64,000 nt of DNA from Virgisporangium aurantiacum. Lineage in GTDB: Bacteria; Actinomycetota; Actinomycetes; Mycobacteriales; Micromonosporaceae. Every line of letters begins with the position of its first letter. Position 1 is the stretch's first letter. Shown in pieces: positions 1-8,595 of this stretch. The notes beneath the pieces are model-generated. The model saw only the letters and a program-made list of their open reading frames with translations. It made no database searches and was not told the DNA's origin. The stretch lies in assembly GCF_016863635.1 (NCBI RefSeq), contig NZ_BOPG01000033.1, forward strand, positions 310,001 through 374,000. The letters are read 5' to 3'. Both the position numbers and the translations under genes were made by a program.

Positions 1-498
1 CGCTACGGCCTGCTCATCTCGCTCGCCGGCATGGCCATCGGGTTCCTGATGACGCAGCCGACCGCGGAGCAGCAGGCCGGATTCGCCGACGGCCCGCCCA
101 CCCTCGTGGGTTCGCACAGCGTCGGTGTGGCGGAGGGCGGCCCCGGCCTGCCGCTGGTCAACTGGAGCACCACCGGCGGCGACCTGCGCGTCGCGCACTT
201 CATCGGGCTGCACGCCCTGCAGGCCCTGCCGCTGCTGGCGTTCGGGCTCGCGCGGGCCGCGCGGCGCTGGCCGGTGCTGCGTCCCGACCGGGTACGCAAC
301 CGCCTGGTCGGGCTCGGTGCCGTCGGCATGGCCGGCATCACCGCGCTCACCACCTGGCAGGCCCTGCGCGGCCAGCCCGTCGCGTCCCCCGACACGCTCA
401 CGCTGGGCTCCGCCGGCCTCCTCGCCGCCGGGCTCGCGGTGGGCGCGGCGGTCGCGCTCCGCCGTCCCGTTGTTCGTGACGCGGTGCGCGTCGGATGA
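1..498 (+). CDS. Membrane protein of unknown function, 5' end missing
   Basis: The frame is open from the first base to TGA at 496-498, so only the C-terminal part (165 residues) is visible. It holds about three hydrophobic segments: one at the very start, one after the GDLRVAHFIGLHALQ stretch, and one near the C-terminus. I do not recognise a named family. The stop overlaps the ATG of the next gene by four bases (ATGA at 495-498), so the two are translationally coupled and probably share an operon. The function is unknown; a small integral membrane protein is all the sequence supports. Confidence 0.7.
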   Translation, partial: RYGLLISLAGMAIGFLMTQPTAEQQAGFADGPPTLVGSHSVGVAEGGPGLPLVNWSTTGGDLRVAHFIGLHALQALPLLAFGLARAARRWPVLRPDRVRNRLVGLGAVGMAGITALTTWQALRGQPVASPDTLTLGSAGLLAAGLAVGAAVALRRPVVRDAVRVG

Positions 499-917
499 CC
501 GAGTTGGCGTTCAACCTGGCCTTCCCGTTGGCTGTGCCGTTCTGGGCGCTGATGATCGTTGCCCCGCACTGGCGCTGGACCCGGACGATCGTCAGCTCGC
601 CGCTGATCGTGCTGGCGCCGCTCGTGGCGTACCTGTTCGCGGTGATCCCGATCTTTCCGGAGTTCGCCGCCGAGATGGTCAATCCGAGCTTCGACGGCGT
701 GCGCGAGATCGTGAGCACCGCCGACGGGACGGCGTTGGTGTGGGCACACCTCACCGCGTTCGACCTGTTCGTCGGGCGGTGGATGTACCTCGACAGCCGG
801 GAGCGGGGGATTCCGGCCCTGGTGATGGCGCCGCTGCTCGTCCTGACGATCCTGCTCGCGCCGTTCGGGCTGACTATCTACCTGGCGCTGCGTACCCGGT
901 GGGCGGCGCCGGCATGA
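495..917 (+). CDS. ABA4-like (DUF4281) membrane protein
   Basis: A protein of 140 residues with four predicted membrane segments. The order NLAFPLAVPFW near the N-terminus, then TALVWAHLTAFDLFVGRWMY in the middle and a hydrophobic C-terminal helix matches the ABA4-like family (DUF4281). In plants ABA4 is needed for neoxanthin formation; the bacterial members have no established reaction. The start ATG overlaps the upstream stop (ATGA). No carotenoid genes are nearby, so I would not infer a pigment role. Confidence 0.8.
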   Translation: MTELAFNLAFPLAVPFWALMIVAPHWRWTRTIVSSPLIVLAPLVAYLFAVIPIFPEFAAEMVNPSFDGVREIVSTADGTALVWAHLTAFDLFVGRWMYLDSRERGIPALVMAPLLVLTILLAPFGLTIYLALRTRWAAPA

Positions 918-930
918 AAAGCTGGGACCC

Positions 931-1695
931 ATGCGCATCACCTGGTGGGGACACGCCACCGTCGCCATCGACGACGGGGGTACCACCGTCCTCACCGATC
1001 CGGTGCTGCGGAGCCGGTTCGCGCACCTGTACCGGAGACGGGGCCCGGCACCGCGGCTGCCCGCCCCGAACGCGGTCGTCATCTCGCACCTGCACGCCGA
1101 TCACTGTGACCTGGGCTCGTTGCGCGGGCTGCCGGCGTCCACCGCTCTGGTCGTGCCGAAAGGCGCGGGCGCGTTTCTCCACCGCAAGCTCGGCGGCGTC
1201 CGCGAGATCCAGGAGGTCGTCGCCGGCGACGAGGTGACCGTCGGCAGCCTCCGGATAAGCGCGGTGCCGGCGGTGCATCCGGCCGGGCGGTCGCCGGGGT
1301 CGCGGATCCGGGCCGCCGCCGTCGGCTACCTGGTGAAGGGCAAGCGGACGGCCTGGTTCGCCGGCGACACCGACCTCTTCGACGGCATGAGCGGGTTCGG
1401 ACCGGTCGACGTGGCGCTGGTGCCGGTGTGGGGCTGGAGCTGGACGATCGGCCCCGGTCACCTCGGTCCGGCGGAGGCCGCCGAGGCGGTGCGGCGGGTA
1501 GCGCCGGGCTGGGCGGTGCCGGTCCACTGGGGCACGCTGTGGCCGGTCGGCTTCGCCCGCGTGCGGCCCGACCGGTTCACCGAACCCGGCCCGGAGTTCG
1601 CCCGGTTCACGGCGGAGAAGGCCCCGGAGGTCCGGGTCCGCGTGCTGCCGCCGGGCTCGAGCCTGCAAGTGGACGACGTGAGGTCGCCCCAGTGA
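931..1695 (+). CDS. Metallo-beta-lactamase-fold hydrolase (UlaG/NAPE-PLD-like)
   Basis: 254 residues. The N-terminus MRITWWGHAT and the zinc motif HLHADH (His53, His55, Asp57, His58) mark an MBL-fold hydrolase of the UlaG-like branch; GDTD around residue 148 and PVHWGT near residue 196 supply the further metal ligands. The substrate cannot be told from sequence. The gene starts 13 bases after the ABA4-like gene, and its TGA overlaps the GTG of the DedA gene (GTGA at 1692-1695), so these genes form one operon. It is probably cytoplasmic, as there is no signal peptide. Confidence 0.85.
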   Translation: MRITWWGHATVAIDDGGTTVLTDPVLRSRFAHLYRRRGPAPRLPAPNAVVISHLHADHCDLGSLRGLPASTALVVPKGAGAFLHRKLGGVREIQEVVAGDEVTVGSLRISAVPAVHPAGRSPGSRIRAAAVGYLVKGKRTAWFAGDTDLFDGMSGFGPVDVALVPVWGWSWTIGPGHLGPAEAAEAVRRVAPGWAVPVHWGTLWPVGFARVRPDRFTEPGPEFARFTAEKAPEVRVRVLPPGSSLQVDDVRSPQ

Positions 1696-2333
1696 CCACG
1701 ATCGGCGCCGTTCTGGCGGCCCTGGGGACCACGTTCGCGCTGGTGCTCGTCGGTTCGATCGTGCCGGTCGTGCCGACCGGTGCCGTGGTCAGTGCCACCG
1801 CCGTCGTCGCGCTGCACCGCGACCCGGTCACGCCGGTGCTGGTGATCGCGATCGGCGCGCTCGCCGCCTACCTCGGCGACGGCGTGGTGTTCTCGATCTG
1901 CCGGCGCGGCGGCGAGGCGGTCACCCGGCGGCTGCACCTGTCGGCGAAGCCGGTCAAGGCGGCCGAGGCGGTGCGGGAACGGCTGCGGAAGCGGCCGGTC
2001 ACCGTGCTGCTGATCTCGCGGCTGATCCCGGCCGGCCGGATTCCGGTGCTGCTCGCCGCCGCCCTGGTGAAGCTGCCGTGGCGGCACTTCCTGGTGGCGA
2101 ACTGGCCGGCGTGCCTGCTGTGGTCGACGTCGTACGCGGCGATCGGCGTGCTCGGCGGCTCGGTGTTCCCGGAGCCGTGGCAGGGGATCGTCGCGGTGAT
2201 CGTGCTGGTGCTGGTCGTCACCCAGGTGGCGTCGATGATCCAGAAGCGCGTTCAGACCGACACGGACTCGGGCTCCGGCTCCGCCGAAGGCGCCGCGCGC
2301 AGCCCCAGTTCGTCGAGCCAGTCCACCAACTGA
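1692..2333 (+). CDS. DedA-family membrane protein
   Basis: 213 residues from the GTG that overlaps the previous stop. It has the DedA/SNARE-associated pattern: an N-terminal membrane helix, GALAAYLGDGVVFSICRRGG, then a central R-L-I-P-A-G-R-I-P motif (residues about 112-121) and two C-terminal helices. DedA proteins are thought to move or flip polyprenyl-phosphate or phospholipid carriers. The last 25 residues are Ser/Thr-rich low complexity and lie in the 82-base stretch that overlaps the convergent phosphatase gene, so this tail may be an evolutionary read-through extension. Confidence 0.85.
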   Translation: MTTIGAVLAALGTTFALVLVGSIVPVVPTGAVVSATAVVALHRDPVTPVLVIAIGALAAYLGDGVVFSICRRGGEAVTRRLHLSAKPVKAAEAVRERLRKRPVTVLLISRLIPAGRIPVLLAAALVKLPWRHFLVANWPACLLWSTSYAAIGVLGGSVFPEPWQGIVAVIVLVLVVTQVASMIQKRVQTDTDSGSGSAEGAARSPSSSSQSTN

Positions 2334-4357
2334 CGGTAGACGGCGTCCGGCCCGCGGATGTCGTCGTGCTCGCGGTGCCAGGTCGCCGGGTACACCAGCA
2401 CGGCATCGGTCTGCCAGCCGCCGATGCCGCCGTGCGAGCCGACCAGTTCCTCGAACGCCGCCACCTCCTCGGTGCCGCGGTCGAGGCGGCTGACCGCCAC
2501 GATGTCACCGACGTGCGCGATGCCCTGGTGGTCGAGCAGGTCGCGGGCGGCGTGCGGGCCGTACCGCAGCAGCGGGTCAATGCCGTCGACGTGACCGTCG
2601 CGCAGCCGGTGGCGTCCGATCTCACCGATCGCGACCGGGCCGTCGATCGCGGACTCGACCACGACGAACCCGACCCCCGGATGCCGGACCAGGCCCGGCA
2701 CCAGGTCGGGGTGCAGGTGGTCGAGGTCCTCCAGGGTCAGCCGGTGCGGCTGGCCGGTCAGGTAGATCATGGCGAGGTTGCCCGACGCGACGGTGACCAC
2801 CGGCTGGCCTTCCGGCAGCGCGCGGCCCGCGCTGAGCCGGTCGCGGCGCTGTTCGGGCGCGCAGGCCCGCACCGCCGCACCCTTGACGCCGCGCTGGTGG
2901 GCCATGCCGGTGAGCAGGACGTTGACCCGGCCCCACTCCTCGGCGTTGCTCCCGCCGTCGGCGCTCGGGTCACCGTCGTCCTCCGGGACGTGCACCAGCT
3001 TCGTGACCACGTCTTCGAACGTCTCGCCGTACCGCTGCCGGAACGTGGCGCCCTGGCTCTGCCCGTGGTCGGAGAGCACCACGATCTCGTACCGGCGGGC
3101 GGCTGAGTCGGCGAGCCGGTGCAGCGTGCCGAGCACCCGGTCGAGCCCTTCGAGCGATTCCATCGCCTCCGGCCGCAGCGGCCCCGCGTGGTGGGCCACC
3201 TCGTCGTAGTCGACGAAGTCGCAGAAGATCACCGGCGCGCCCTTGCTCATCTGCTCGGCGATCAGCGACACGTTGAGGTCGCGGAGGACGACGTTCGTCA
3301 CGGCCCGCAACGCGACGTAGGCGCCGTGCCGGGCCACCCGCGGGTAGACGTCGCGGCGCCGCTGCCGGCGGGCCTGCTGGATCTCCTTGAGCATCTCGCC
3401 GATCGACAGCACCAGCGCCCGGGCCAGCCCGTACGGGCTCGCGACGAACGACAGGTAACCGCGGGCCGAGCGGCCCGGCAGCGACGCGTTGCTGAACGTG
3501 AGCAGGCTGACCGGCGCGTCGCCGGAGAACACGTTGCTGATGCTCACGCCCCCGTCGGCGAGCAGGCCGCGGCCGTTCGAGATGCGCTTCTCGACGTCGG
3601 CGGCGTCGCGCGGCCGGTTGGTGACGACGAGCCGCTGCGTCTCCTTCTCGTACCAGCGGAACGCGGGCACCTGGCCGACCTCGCCGTGCATGATGCCGGC
3701 CTGGCTGGCCGGGGTGGTGGCCGGCATGCCGGTGTGCCAACCGGTCATCGCGTGGCTGCCGTTGCGCAGCCAGCGGCCGAGGTTGGGCAGGTTGCCGGCC
3801 TTCACGGCCCAGTTCAGCAGCGGCTCGCTGAGCCCGTCGAGCTGCACGATCAGCACGCCGGGGCGGTTCGGCGGCTCGTCGAGCGGGCTCCGGGCCATCT
3901 GCCGCAGCGTCTGGCGCAGGAAGACGTCGTCGCTGCCGGCATCGGCCAGCCAGTTGATCGTGGCGGCCAGGATCGCCGCGATCCAGCTGGCCACCCACGC
4001 GTCGGCGAAGTTGTTGGCGGACACCCCGTCGGAGATCAGCAGCCCGGTGTACATGACGATCGCCTGCAGCACCGTGCCGAGAGCCAGCACCCCGATGCCG
4101 CCGACGAGCACCGCGACGCCGAGCAGCACCCAGCGCATCACCATGCCGACGAGCGCCAGCACCACCATCAGCTCGACCAGCGCCGCCGGCCCGCCGCTGG
4201 CATAGACCCCCGGCAGCAGCCAGAAGGTGACGGCGAGCACGCCGAAGCTGGTGGCGCCGCTGCGCAGCATCGACCTGGCCCAGGCCATCGTCGGCCGCCA
4301 TTCGCGCCAGAGCCGCAGCGTGAGCACCAGGCGTCGACGCACGGTCCTAACGTTCAC
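2252..4357 (-). CDS. Membrane-anchored alkaline-phosphatase-superfamily protein
   Basis: 701 residues. The N-terminal 160 residues hold several membrane helices of the type often annotated as phage holin family protein. After these comes a type-I phosphodiesterase/alkaline-phosphatase-like domain: VLIVQLDGLSEP (metal-binding Asp), a substrate-region Thr in GMPATTPASQ, FCDFVDYDEVAHHAG and LSDHGQSQG (metal-binding Asp and His). A hydrolase or phosphotransferase acting on membrane or envelope substrates is likely, but the substrate is unknown. The start is GTG at 4357, six bases after a TAACCT hexamer, which suggests a leaderless mRNA. Its 3' end overlaps the DedA gene by 82 bases in opposite orientation. 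Confidence 0.8.
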   Translation of the reverse strand: MNVRTVRRRLVLTLRLWREWRPTMAWARSMLRSGATSFGVLAVTFWLLPGVYASGGPAALVELMVVLALVGMVMRWVLLGVAVLVGGIGVLALGTVLQAIVMYTGLLISDGVSANNFADAWVASWIAAILAATINWLADAGSDDVFLRQTLRQMARSPLDEPPNRPGVLIVQLDGLSEPLLNWAVKAGNLPNLGRWLRNGSHAMTGWHTGMPATTPASQAGIMHGEVGQVPAFRWYEKETQRLVVTNRPRDAADVEKRISNGRGLLADGGVSISNVFSGDAPVSLLTFSNASLPGRSARGYLSFVASPYGLARALVLSIGEMLKEIQQARRQRRRDVYPRVARHGAYVALRAVTNVVLRDLNVSLIAEQMSKGAPVIFCDFVDYDEVAHHAGPLRPEAMESLEGLDRVLGTLHRLADSAARRYEIVVLSDHGQSQGATFRQRYGETFEDVVTKLVHVPEDDGDPSADGGSNAEEWGRVNVLLTGMAHQRGVKGAAVRACAPEQRRDRLSAGRALPEGQPVVTVASGNLAMIYLTGQPHRLTLEDLDHLHPDLVPGLVRHPGVGFVVVESAIDGPVAIGEIGRHRLRDGHVDGIDPLLRYGPHAARDLLDHQGIAHVGDIVAVSRLDRGTEEVAAFEELVGSHGGIGGWQTDAVLVYPATWHREHDDIRGPDAVYRQLVDWLDELGLRAAPSAEPEPESVSV

Positions 4358-4363
4358 CCTGCA

Positions 4364-4369
4364 AGGTTA
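4364..4369 (-). promoter_or_regulatory. Leaderless-type -10 element for the phosphatase-like gene
   Basis: On the minus strand TAACCT (TANNNT) is followed by six bases and then the GTG start at 4357. This is the spacing at which transcription starts at the initiation codon in actinobacteria. No clear -35 element is seen. Confidence 0.5.
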
Positions 4370-4376
4370 CGGGCCG

Positions 4377-5639
4377 TCAGTCGATCAGGGCCTGATACAC
4401 GAGCTGGCGCAGCTGCGGTCGCAACGGCCACCGGCTCGACGGCACCAGCTGCGTGAACAGCATCGCGGTGAGCTGCTCCACCGGGTCGACCCAGAACGCC
4501 GTGCTCGCCAGCCCGCCCCAGTAGTACTGGCCGACGCTGCTGAGCGTCTTGCTCGGCACCGGGTTCTCGATCACCGCGAAGCCCAGCCCGAACCCGATGC
4601 CCTCCATCGTGGTCTCGGCGAACCCGCCGGCCGAGAACGTGTCCAGGTCGGCGCCGCCGGGCAGGTGGTTACGGGTCATGAAACGCAGCGTGTGCGGGCC
4701 GAGCAGGCGCACGCCGTCGAGTTCGCCCTCGCGGAGCAGCATCTGGGTGAACCGGTGGTAGTCGGCCGCGGTCGAGATCAGGCCGTGACCGCCGGCCAGC
4801 ATCGTCGGCGCGGTGAAGGCGTGCGCGCCCAGCTGCGGCATCGGTACGGCCTTGCCGGTCTGCGGATGGGCGCCGTACAGGGTCGCGGCCCGCGGCGTGC
4901 TGGCCTCGTCGACCCACCACCGGGTGTCGGTCATTTTCAGGGGACGCAGGATGCGCTCGGCGAAGAACTCATCCAGTGTCTGCCCGCTGATCACCTCGAC
5001 GAGCCGGCCGAGGACGTCGGTGGAGACGCCGTAGCCCCACTTGGTGCCGGGCTGGAACAGCAGCGGCAGGCGGGCCCATTCGGCGCAGGCGGCGGCGAGG
5101 TCGAGGTCGCGCTCCGGTTCGAGGTCGAAGCCGGCGGCCCGGTACAGCCCGTCGACGACCGACTCCTGCAGGAAGCCGTACGTGAGCCCGGACGTGTGGG
5201 TCAGCAGGTGCCACACCCGGATCGGCTCGGTGGCCGGCACCGTGACCGGCGCCTGCATCGAGCCCTTGGCATAGACGCGCAGGTCGGCGAACTCGGGCAG
5301 CCACCGGCTGATCTCGTCGGTGAGCTCGAAGTGGCCCTCCTCGTAGAGCATCATCGCGGCGACGGAGGTGACCGCCTTCGTCATCGAGTAGATGCGCCAC
5401 AGGGTGTCGGTCTCGACCGGCGCGCCGCTGGGCAGGTCGCGCACCCCGTACGTCTCCGACAGCGCGACCTGGCCGTACCTGGTGACCACGATGTGCCACC
5501 CCGCGAGCCGGCCGTCGTCGACGTATCGGGCGAAATGCGGCCGGATCCGGGCCAGCCGCTTCGCGTCGAAACCGACGTGATCAGAGTCGATCGTCTGCTG
5601 CAGGTTTGTCGCCGAGTGAGGCGACGAGGCCAAGGTCAC
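4377..5639 (-). CDS. Serine hydrolase, beta-lactamase/esterase family (class C-like)
   Basis: 420 residues. The SxxK motif is SMTK (in LWRIYSMTKAVTS, about residue 70) and the Tyr motif is YGVS (about residue 195), as in the beta-lactamase-related/EstB-type serine hydrolases (PF00144). There is no signal peptide, so a cytoplasmic esterase or D-aminopeptidase-like enzyme is more likely than a resistance beta-lactamase. The start GTG at 5639 overlaps the stop of the upstream DinB-ankyrin gene (GTGA at 5639-5636), so the two are translationally coupled. Substrate unknown. Confidence 0.85.
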   Translation of the reverse strand: MTLASSPHSATNLQQTIDSDHVGFDAKRLARIRPHFARYVDDGRLAGWHIVVTRYGQVALSETYGVRDLPSGAPVETDTLWRIYSMTKAVTSVAAMMLYEEGHFELTDEISRWLPEFADLRVYAKGSMQAPVTVPATEPIRVWHLLTHTSGLTYGFLQESVVDGLYRAAGFDLEPERDLDLAAACAEWARLPLLFQPGTKWGYGVSTDVLGRLVEVISGQTLDEFFAERILRPLKMTDTRWWVDEASTPRAATLYGAHPQTGKAVPMPQLGAHAFTAPTMLAGGHGLISTAADYHRFTQMLLREGELDGVRLLGPHTLRFMTRNHLPGGADLDTFSAGGFAETTMEGIGFGLGFAVIENPVPSKTLSSVGQYYWGGLASTAFWVDPVEQLTAMLFTQLVPSSRWPLRPQLRQLVYQALID

Positions 5640-6532
5640 GCGCCGGAGGATACTCCCCGCAGATACGTAGCGACCTCGTCGTGCTTGCGGAAGGCGGCCC
5701 AGCCGGCGGCGTCCTGCTCGAACTCGGTGTCCCTGGTCGAGGGGTCGGCGCCGTGCTTGAGGAGCAGTTCGACGATCTCCTGTTCGCCGTGCGCGGCGGC
5801 GTAGTGCAGGGCGGTGATGCCGCCCGACGCGGTCACGTCGAACCCGAGGTCGACGAGCATGCGCACCGCGTCCCACCGTTCGCGGGCGGCCATGTCGCTC
5901 ACCAGCGGGGTCGACCGCAGCGACGGGTCCTCGCCCAACCGCTCCTCGACGGCGGCCCGGTCGCCGCGCTCGGCCGCCGCGAGGATCGGGTCGGTGGCGG
6001 CGAGCGCCCGGTACAGGTCCCGCATCGCCGCGATCTCCGACCCGTGGTGGATCAGCTCGTCGAGTTCGTGCAGCACGAACGCGAACCGGGTCTCCTCGGC
6101 GTACGGGCCGGCGATCGGGCCCATCGGGGTGAGCAGGCCGGCCGGGTCGGCGGCCTCGACGTTCCGGGTGAACAGGTCGTAGGCGCGTTCGAGGTCCCGT
6201 AGCGCCTTTTCCGCCGACGGCGCCGCGCCGTCGCGGCCGAGGGTGCCGACCGGGGTGGCGCCCAGCCAGGTGGCGTTGCGTTCGCCTTCGAGCACGAAGA
6301 TGACGTGGTCGATGCGCCAGGCGATCGTGGTGAGGGGCGCCGGCTTGACCGGGAGCGGCGACCCGTCGGCCGTCCACCGGCCGTCGTCGCCGGGCCGGAT
6401 CGACCAGCACCCGGGCGCGGGCTCCCACCGGTACTCCTCGTCGGTGAGTCCGCGCAGCCGGCCGTGCAGCCGCTGGTAGGCGAAGCCGGCGGTCTTCAGC
6501 AGGTCCTGCTTGATGATGTCGAGGTCGGTCAT
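5636..6532 (-). CDS. DinB-like domain fused to ankyrin repeats
   Basis: 298 residues. Residues about 1-175 form a DinB-like four-helix fold, the fold of mycothiol-dependent or metal-dependent enzymes: an N-terminal LLKTAGFAYQRLHGRL helix, W-R-I-D-H-V in the middle and a late HELDELIHHGSEI helix with candidate metal-binding histidines. Residues about 180-298 carry ankyrin repeats (for example GITALHYAAAHGEQEIVELL and LKHGADPSTRD). The ATG lies six bases after a TACGGT hexamer. It is the first gene of a two-gene unit with the serine hydrolase and is divergent from a WYL regulator 55 bases away, which may control it. Confidence 0.8.
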   Translation of the reverse strand: MTDLDIIKQDLLKTAGFAYQRLHGRLRGLTDEEYRWEPAPGCWSIRPGDDGRWTADGSPLPVKPAPLTTIAWRIDHVIFVLEGERNATWLGATPVGTLGRDGAAPSAEKALRDLERAYDLFTRNVEAADPAGLLTPMGPIAGPYAEETRFAFVLHELDELIHHGSEIAAMRDLYRALAATDPILAAAERGDRAAVEERLGEDPSLRSTPLVSDMAARERWDAVRMLVDLGFDVTASGGITALHYAAAHGEQEIVELLLKHGADPSTRDTEFEQDAAGWAAFRKHDEVATYLRGVSSGA

Positions 6533-6538
6533 GCGGCG

Positions 6539-6544
6539 ACCGTA
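6539..6544 (-). promoter_or_regulatory. Leaderless-type -10 element for the DinB-ankyrin gene
   Basis: TACGGT on the minus strand, six bases before the ATG at 6532. It sits in the short divergent region shared with the WYL regulator. Confidence 0.5.
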
Positions 6545-6573
6545 ACGGCTATCGCGGACAGGGTGAGTCCGCA

Positions 6574-6579
6574 TAGGCT
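6574..6579 (+). promoter_or_regulatory. -10 element for the WYL regulator
   Basis: TAGGCT lies eight bases before the GTG at 6588 and only two before the alternative GTG at 6582. If it is the promoter, 6588 is the real start and the mRNA is leaderless or nearly so. Confidence 0.4.
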
Positions 6580-6587
6580 GGGTGACC

Positions 6588-7565
6588 GTGGAAGGTGCCG
6601 CGCGGCTGCTCCGGCTGCTCACGCTGCTGCAGTCCCGGCCGCAGTGGCCCGGTGACGAGCTGGCCGGCCGCCTCGGCGTCACCTCTCGAACCCTGCGCCG
6701 CGACGTCACCCGCCTGCGCGACCTGGGCTATCCGGTCGACGCCGACCCCGGCGTGGCCGGCGGCTACCGGCTGGGCCGCGGTGGTCGGTTGCCGCCGCTG
6801 CTCCTCGACGACGACGAGGCGGTGGCGATCGCGGTCGGGCTCCGGGTCGCGACGGCGACCGCGGTCGAGGGCGTGGAGACCGCGGCGGTCGCCGCGCTGT
6901 CGAAACTGGACGGCGTGCTGCCGGCCCGGTTGCGCGACCGGGTCGACGCCGTGCAGACCGGCACGGTGCAGCTACCCGGGCCCGACGTGCCCCGGATCGA
7001 CACCGACGTGCTGGTGACGCTGGCCCGCGGCTGCCGCAACACGGAGGGGCTGCGGTTCGGCTACACCGACAATCACGGTGCGGTCTCCGCGCGGTGGGTG
7101 GAGCCGTTGCGCGTGGTGCACACCGGCCGCCGCTGGTACCTGGTGGCCCGCGACCGCGACCGCGACGCGTGGCGCACGTTCCGGGTCGACCGGATCGTCT
7201 CGCCGGCGTTGACGGGGCAGCGCTACACGCTGGTCGACCCGCCCGACCCGGTGGCGCTGGTGTCGGAGGGCACGGCGGTCGCGCCGTACTCGGTCACCGG
7301 ATCCGTGCTCGTCTACGCCCCGTACGACCGGGTGCGCCGGGTGATCCCGGCCACGTCGGCCGTCGTCTCCCGCGTCGACGACGACACCGCGCTGGTCCGC
7401 GTCGCGGCCTGGGACCTGGCGCCGCTGGCCGATTTCGTCCTCCGCATCCCGTTCGACTTCGAGGTGCGGGACCCGCCCGAACTGCGCGACCGCATCGCCG
7501 AGATCGCCGCCAGGATCTCGCGGCGGCACCCCGAACGTGTGACAAACGGCGGCCCGGGTACGTAG
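6588..7565 (+). CDS. HTH-WYL transcriptional regulator (YafY type)
   Basis: 325 residues. An N-terminal winged helix-turn-helix (LAGRLGVTSRTLRRDVTRLR, residues about 24-43) is followed by a helical linker and a WYL domain with the characteristic RRWYLVARD (about residue 180) and a WCX-type C-terminus. Such regulators sense ligands, often nucleic-acid-derived, or small molecules. The alternative GTG at 6582 would add two residues; I chose 6588 because of the TAGGCT spacing. It lies divergent from the DinB-ankyrin/serine hydrolase pair, its most likely target, and five bases before the cation efflux gene. Confidence 0.85.
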   Translation: MEGAARLLRLLTLLQSRPQWPGDELAGRLGVTSRTLRRDVTRLRDLGYPVDADPGVAGGYRLGRGGRLPPLLLDDDEAVAIAVGLRVATATAVEGVETAAVAALSKLDGVLPARLRDRVDAVQTGTVQLPGPDVPRIDTDVLVTLARGCRNTEGLRFGYTDNHGAVSARWVEPLRVVHTGRRWYLVARDRDRDAWRTFRVDRIVSPALTGQRYTLVDPPDPVALVSEGTAVAPYSVTGSVLVYAPYDRVRRVIPATSAVVSRVDDDTALVRVAAWDLAPLADFVLRIPFDFEVRDPPELRDRIAEIAARISRRHPERVTNGGPGT

Positions 7566-7570
7566 CCGCT

Positions 7571-8479
7571 GTGGCCGAAGATCAGGGCATCAAGGCGATC
7601 CTCGCGGCGCTGGGCGCCAACATCGGCATCGCGATCAGCAAGTTCGTGGCGTACCTCTTCACCGGTTCGTCGGCGATGCTGGCCGAGGCGGTGCACTCGT
7701 TCGCCGACTCCAGCAACCAGGTCCTGCTCCTGATCGGCGGGCGTCGCTCCCGCAAGCCGGCCACCGACGAACACCCCTTCGGCTACGGCCGCTTCCGGTT
7801 CCTCTACGCGTTCGTGGTCGCGATCGTGATCTTCCTGGCCGGCGGGGTGTTCGCCCTGTACGAAAGCTGGGAGAAGTTCGCCGATCCGCACCCGCTGGAG
7901 GAACCGATCTGGGCCTTCGGCGTCCTCATCGTGTCGATCGGGCTGGAAAGCTTCTCCCTGCGCACCGCCGTGAAGGAGTCCGCGGCCCGTCGCGGTGACC
8001 TGTCGTGGCCCCAGTTCGTGCGCCGCACCAAGGCCCCCGAACTGGTCGTGGTGGTGCTGGAGGATCTGGGTGCGCTGGTGGGCCTGGTACTGGCCCTGTG
8101 CGGCGTCACCCTGGCGGTCGTCACCGGCGACGGTCGCTGGGACGCGGCCGGCACCCTCGCGATCGGCATCCTGCTGGTGCTGATCGCCGTGATCCTGGCC
8201 ACCCAGACCAGCAGCCTCCTCATCGGCGAAGCCGCCGACCCGGTGATGACCGAACGCATCGAACGCGCCCTGGCCGGCGAGGACGGCGTGCGCAGCCTCA
8301 TCCACCTCCGCACCCTCCACCTGGGCCCCGACGAACTCCTGGTGGCGGCGAAGATCGAGGTCGCGGCGGAACACTCCGCCCGCGAGATCATCGAAGCGAT
8401 CAACGCCGCCGAGGCGAAGATCCGCGCCGCCGTCCCGTACCGCTGCCTGATCTACCTGGAACCCGACCTCCGCCACTAG
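7571..8479 (+). CDS. Cation diffusion facilitator (CDF) metal efflux protein
   Basis: 302 residues. The first membrane segments contain AEAVHSFADSSNQ with the metal-site pair His42/Asp46, followed by a second hydrophobic pair and a cytoplasmic C-terminal domain (DELLVAAKIEV). This is the CDF family that exports Zn, Fe or Mn in exchange for protons; the metal cannot be assigned. Length is normal for the family. The GTG start is five bases after the WYL gene stop, so co-transcription is likely. Confidence 0.9.
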   Translation: MAEDQGIKAILAALGANIGIAISKFVAYLFTGSSAMLAEAVHSFADSSNQVLLLIGGRRSRKPATDEHPFGYGRFRFLYAFVVAIVIFLAGGVFALYESWEKFADPHPLEEPIWAFGVLIVSIGLESFSLRTAVKESAARRGDLSWPQFVRRTKAPELVVVVLEDLGALVGLVLALCGVTLAVVTGDGRWDAAGTLAIGILLVLIAVILATQTSSLLIGEAADPVMTERIERALAGEDGVRSLIHLRTLHLGPDELLVAAKIEVAAEHSAREIIEAINAAEAKIRAAVPYRCLIYLEPDLRH

Positions 8480-8525
8480 GTTGCCGGGAACCGGTTCGGG
8501 AAGGCCAGCGCCCGTCCTCGCGAGT

Positions 8526-8595
8526 CGATCTTGCAGTTGTGTCCGCCCTTTCGTCGGAATTCGCCCGCTTTTCGGCGGGCACAACTGCAAGATCG
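8526..8595. repeat. Large REP-like inverted repeat in an intergenic region
   Basis: The arms CGATCTTGCAGTTGTG (8526-8541) and CACAACTGCAAGATCG (8580-8595) are perfectly complementary over 16 bases. Pairing resumes for five bases (CCGCC with GGCGG) after one mismatch, giving about 22-base arms around a loop near 8550-8572. It lies between the efflux gene and the sigma factor gene. No T-run follows, so it is not a typical terminator. It looks like a mobile REP/MITE-type palindrome. It occurs once in this window. Confidence 0.7.
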
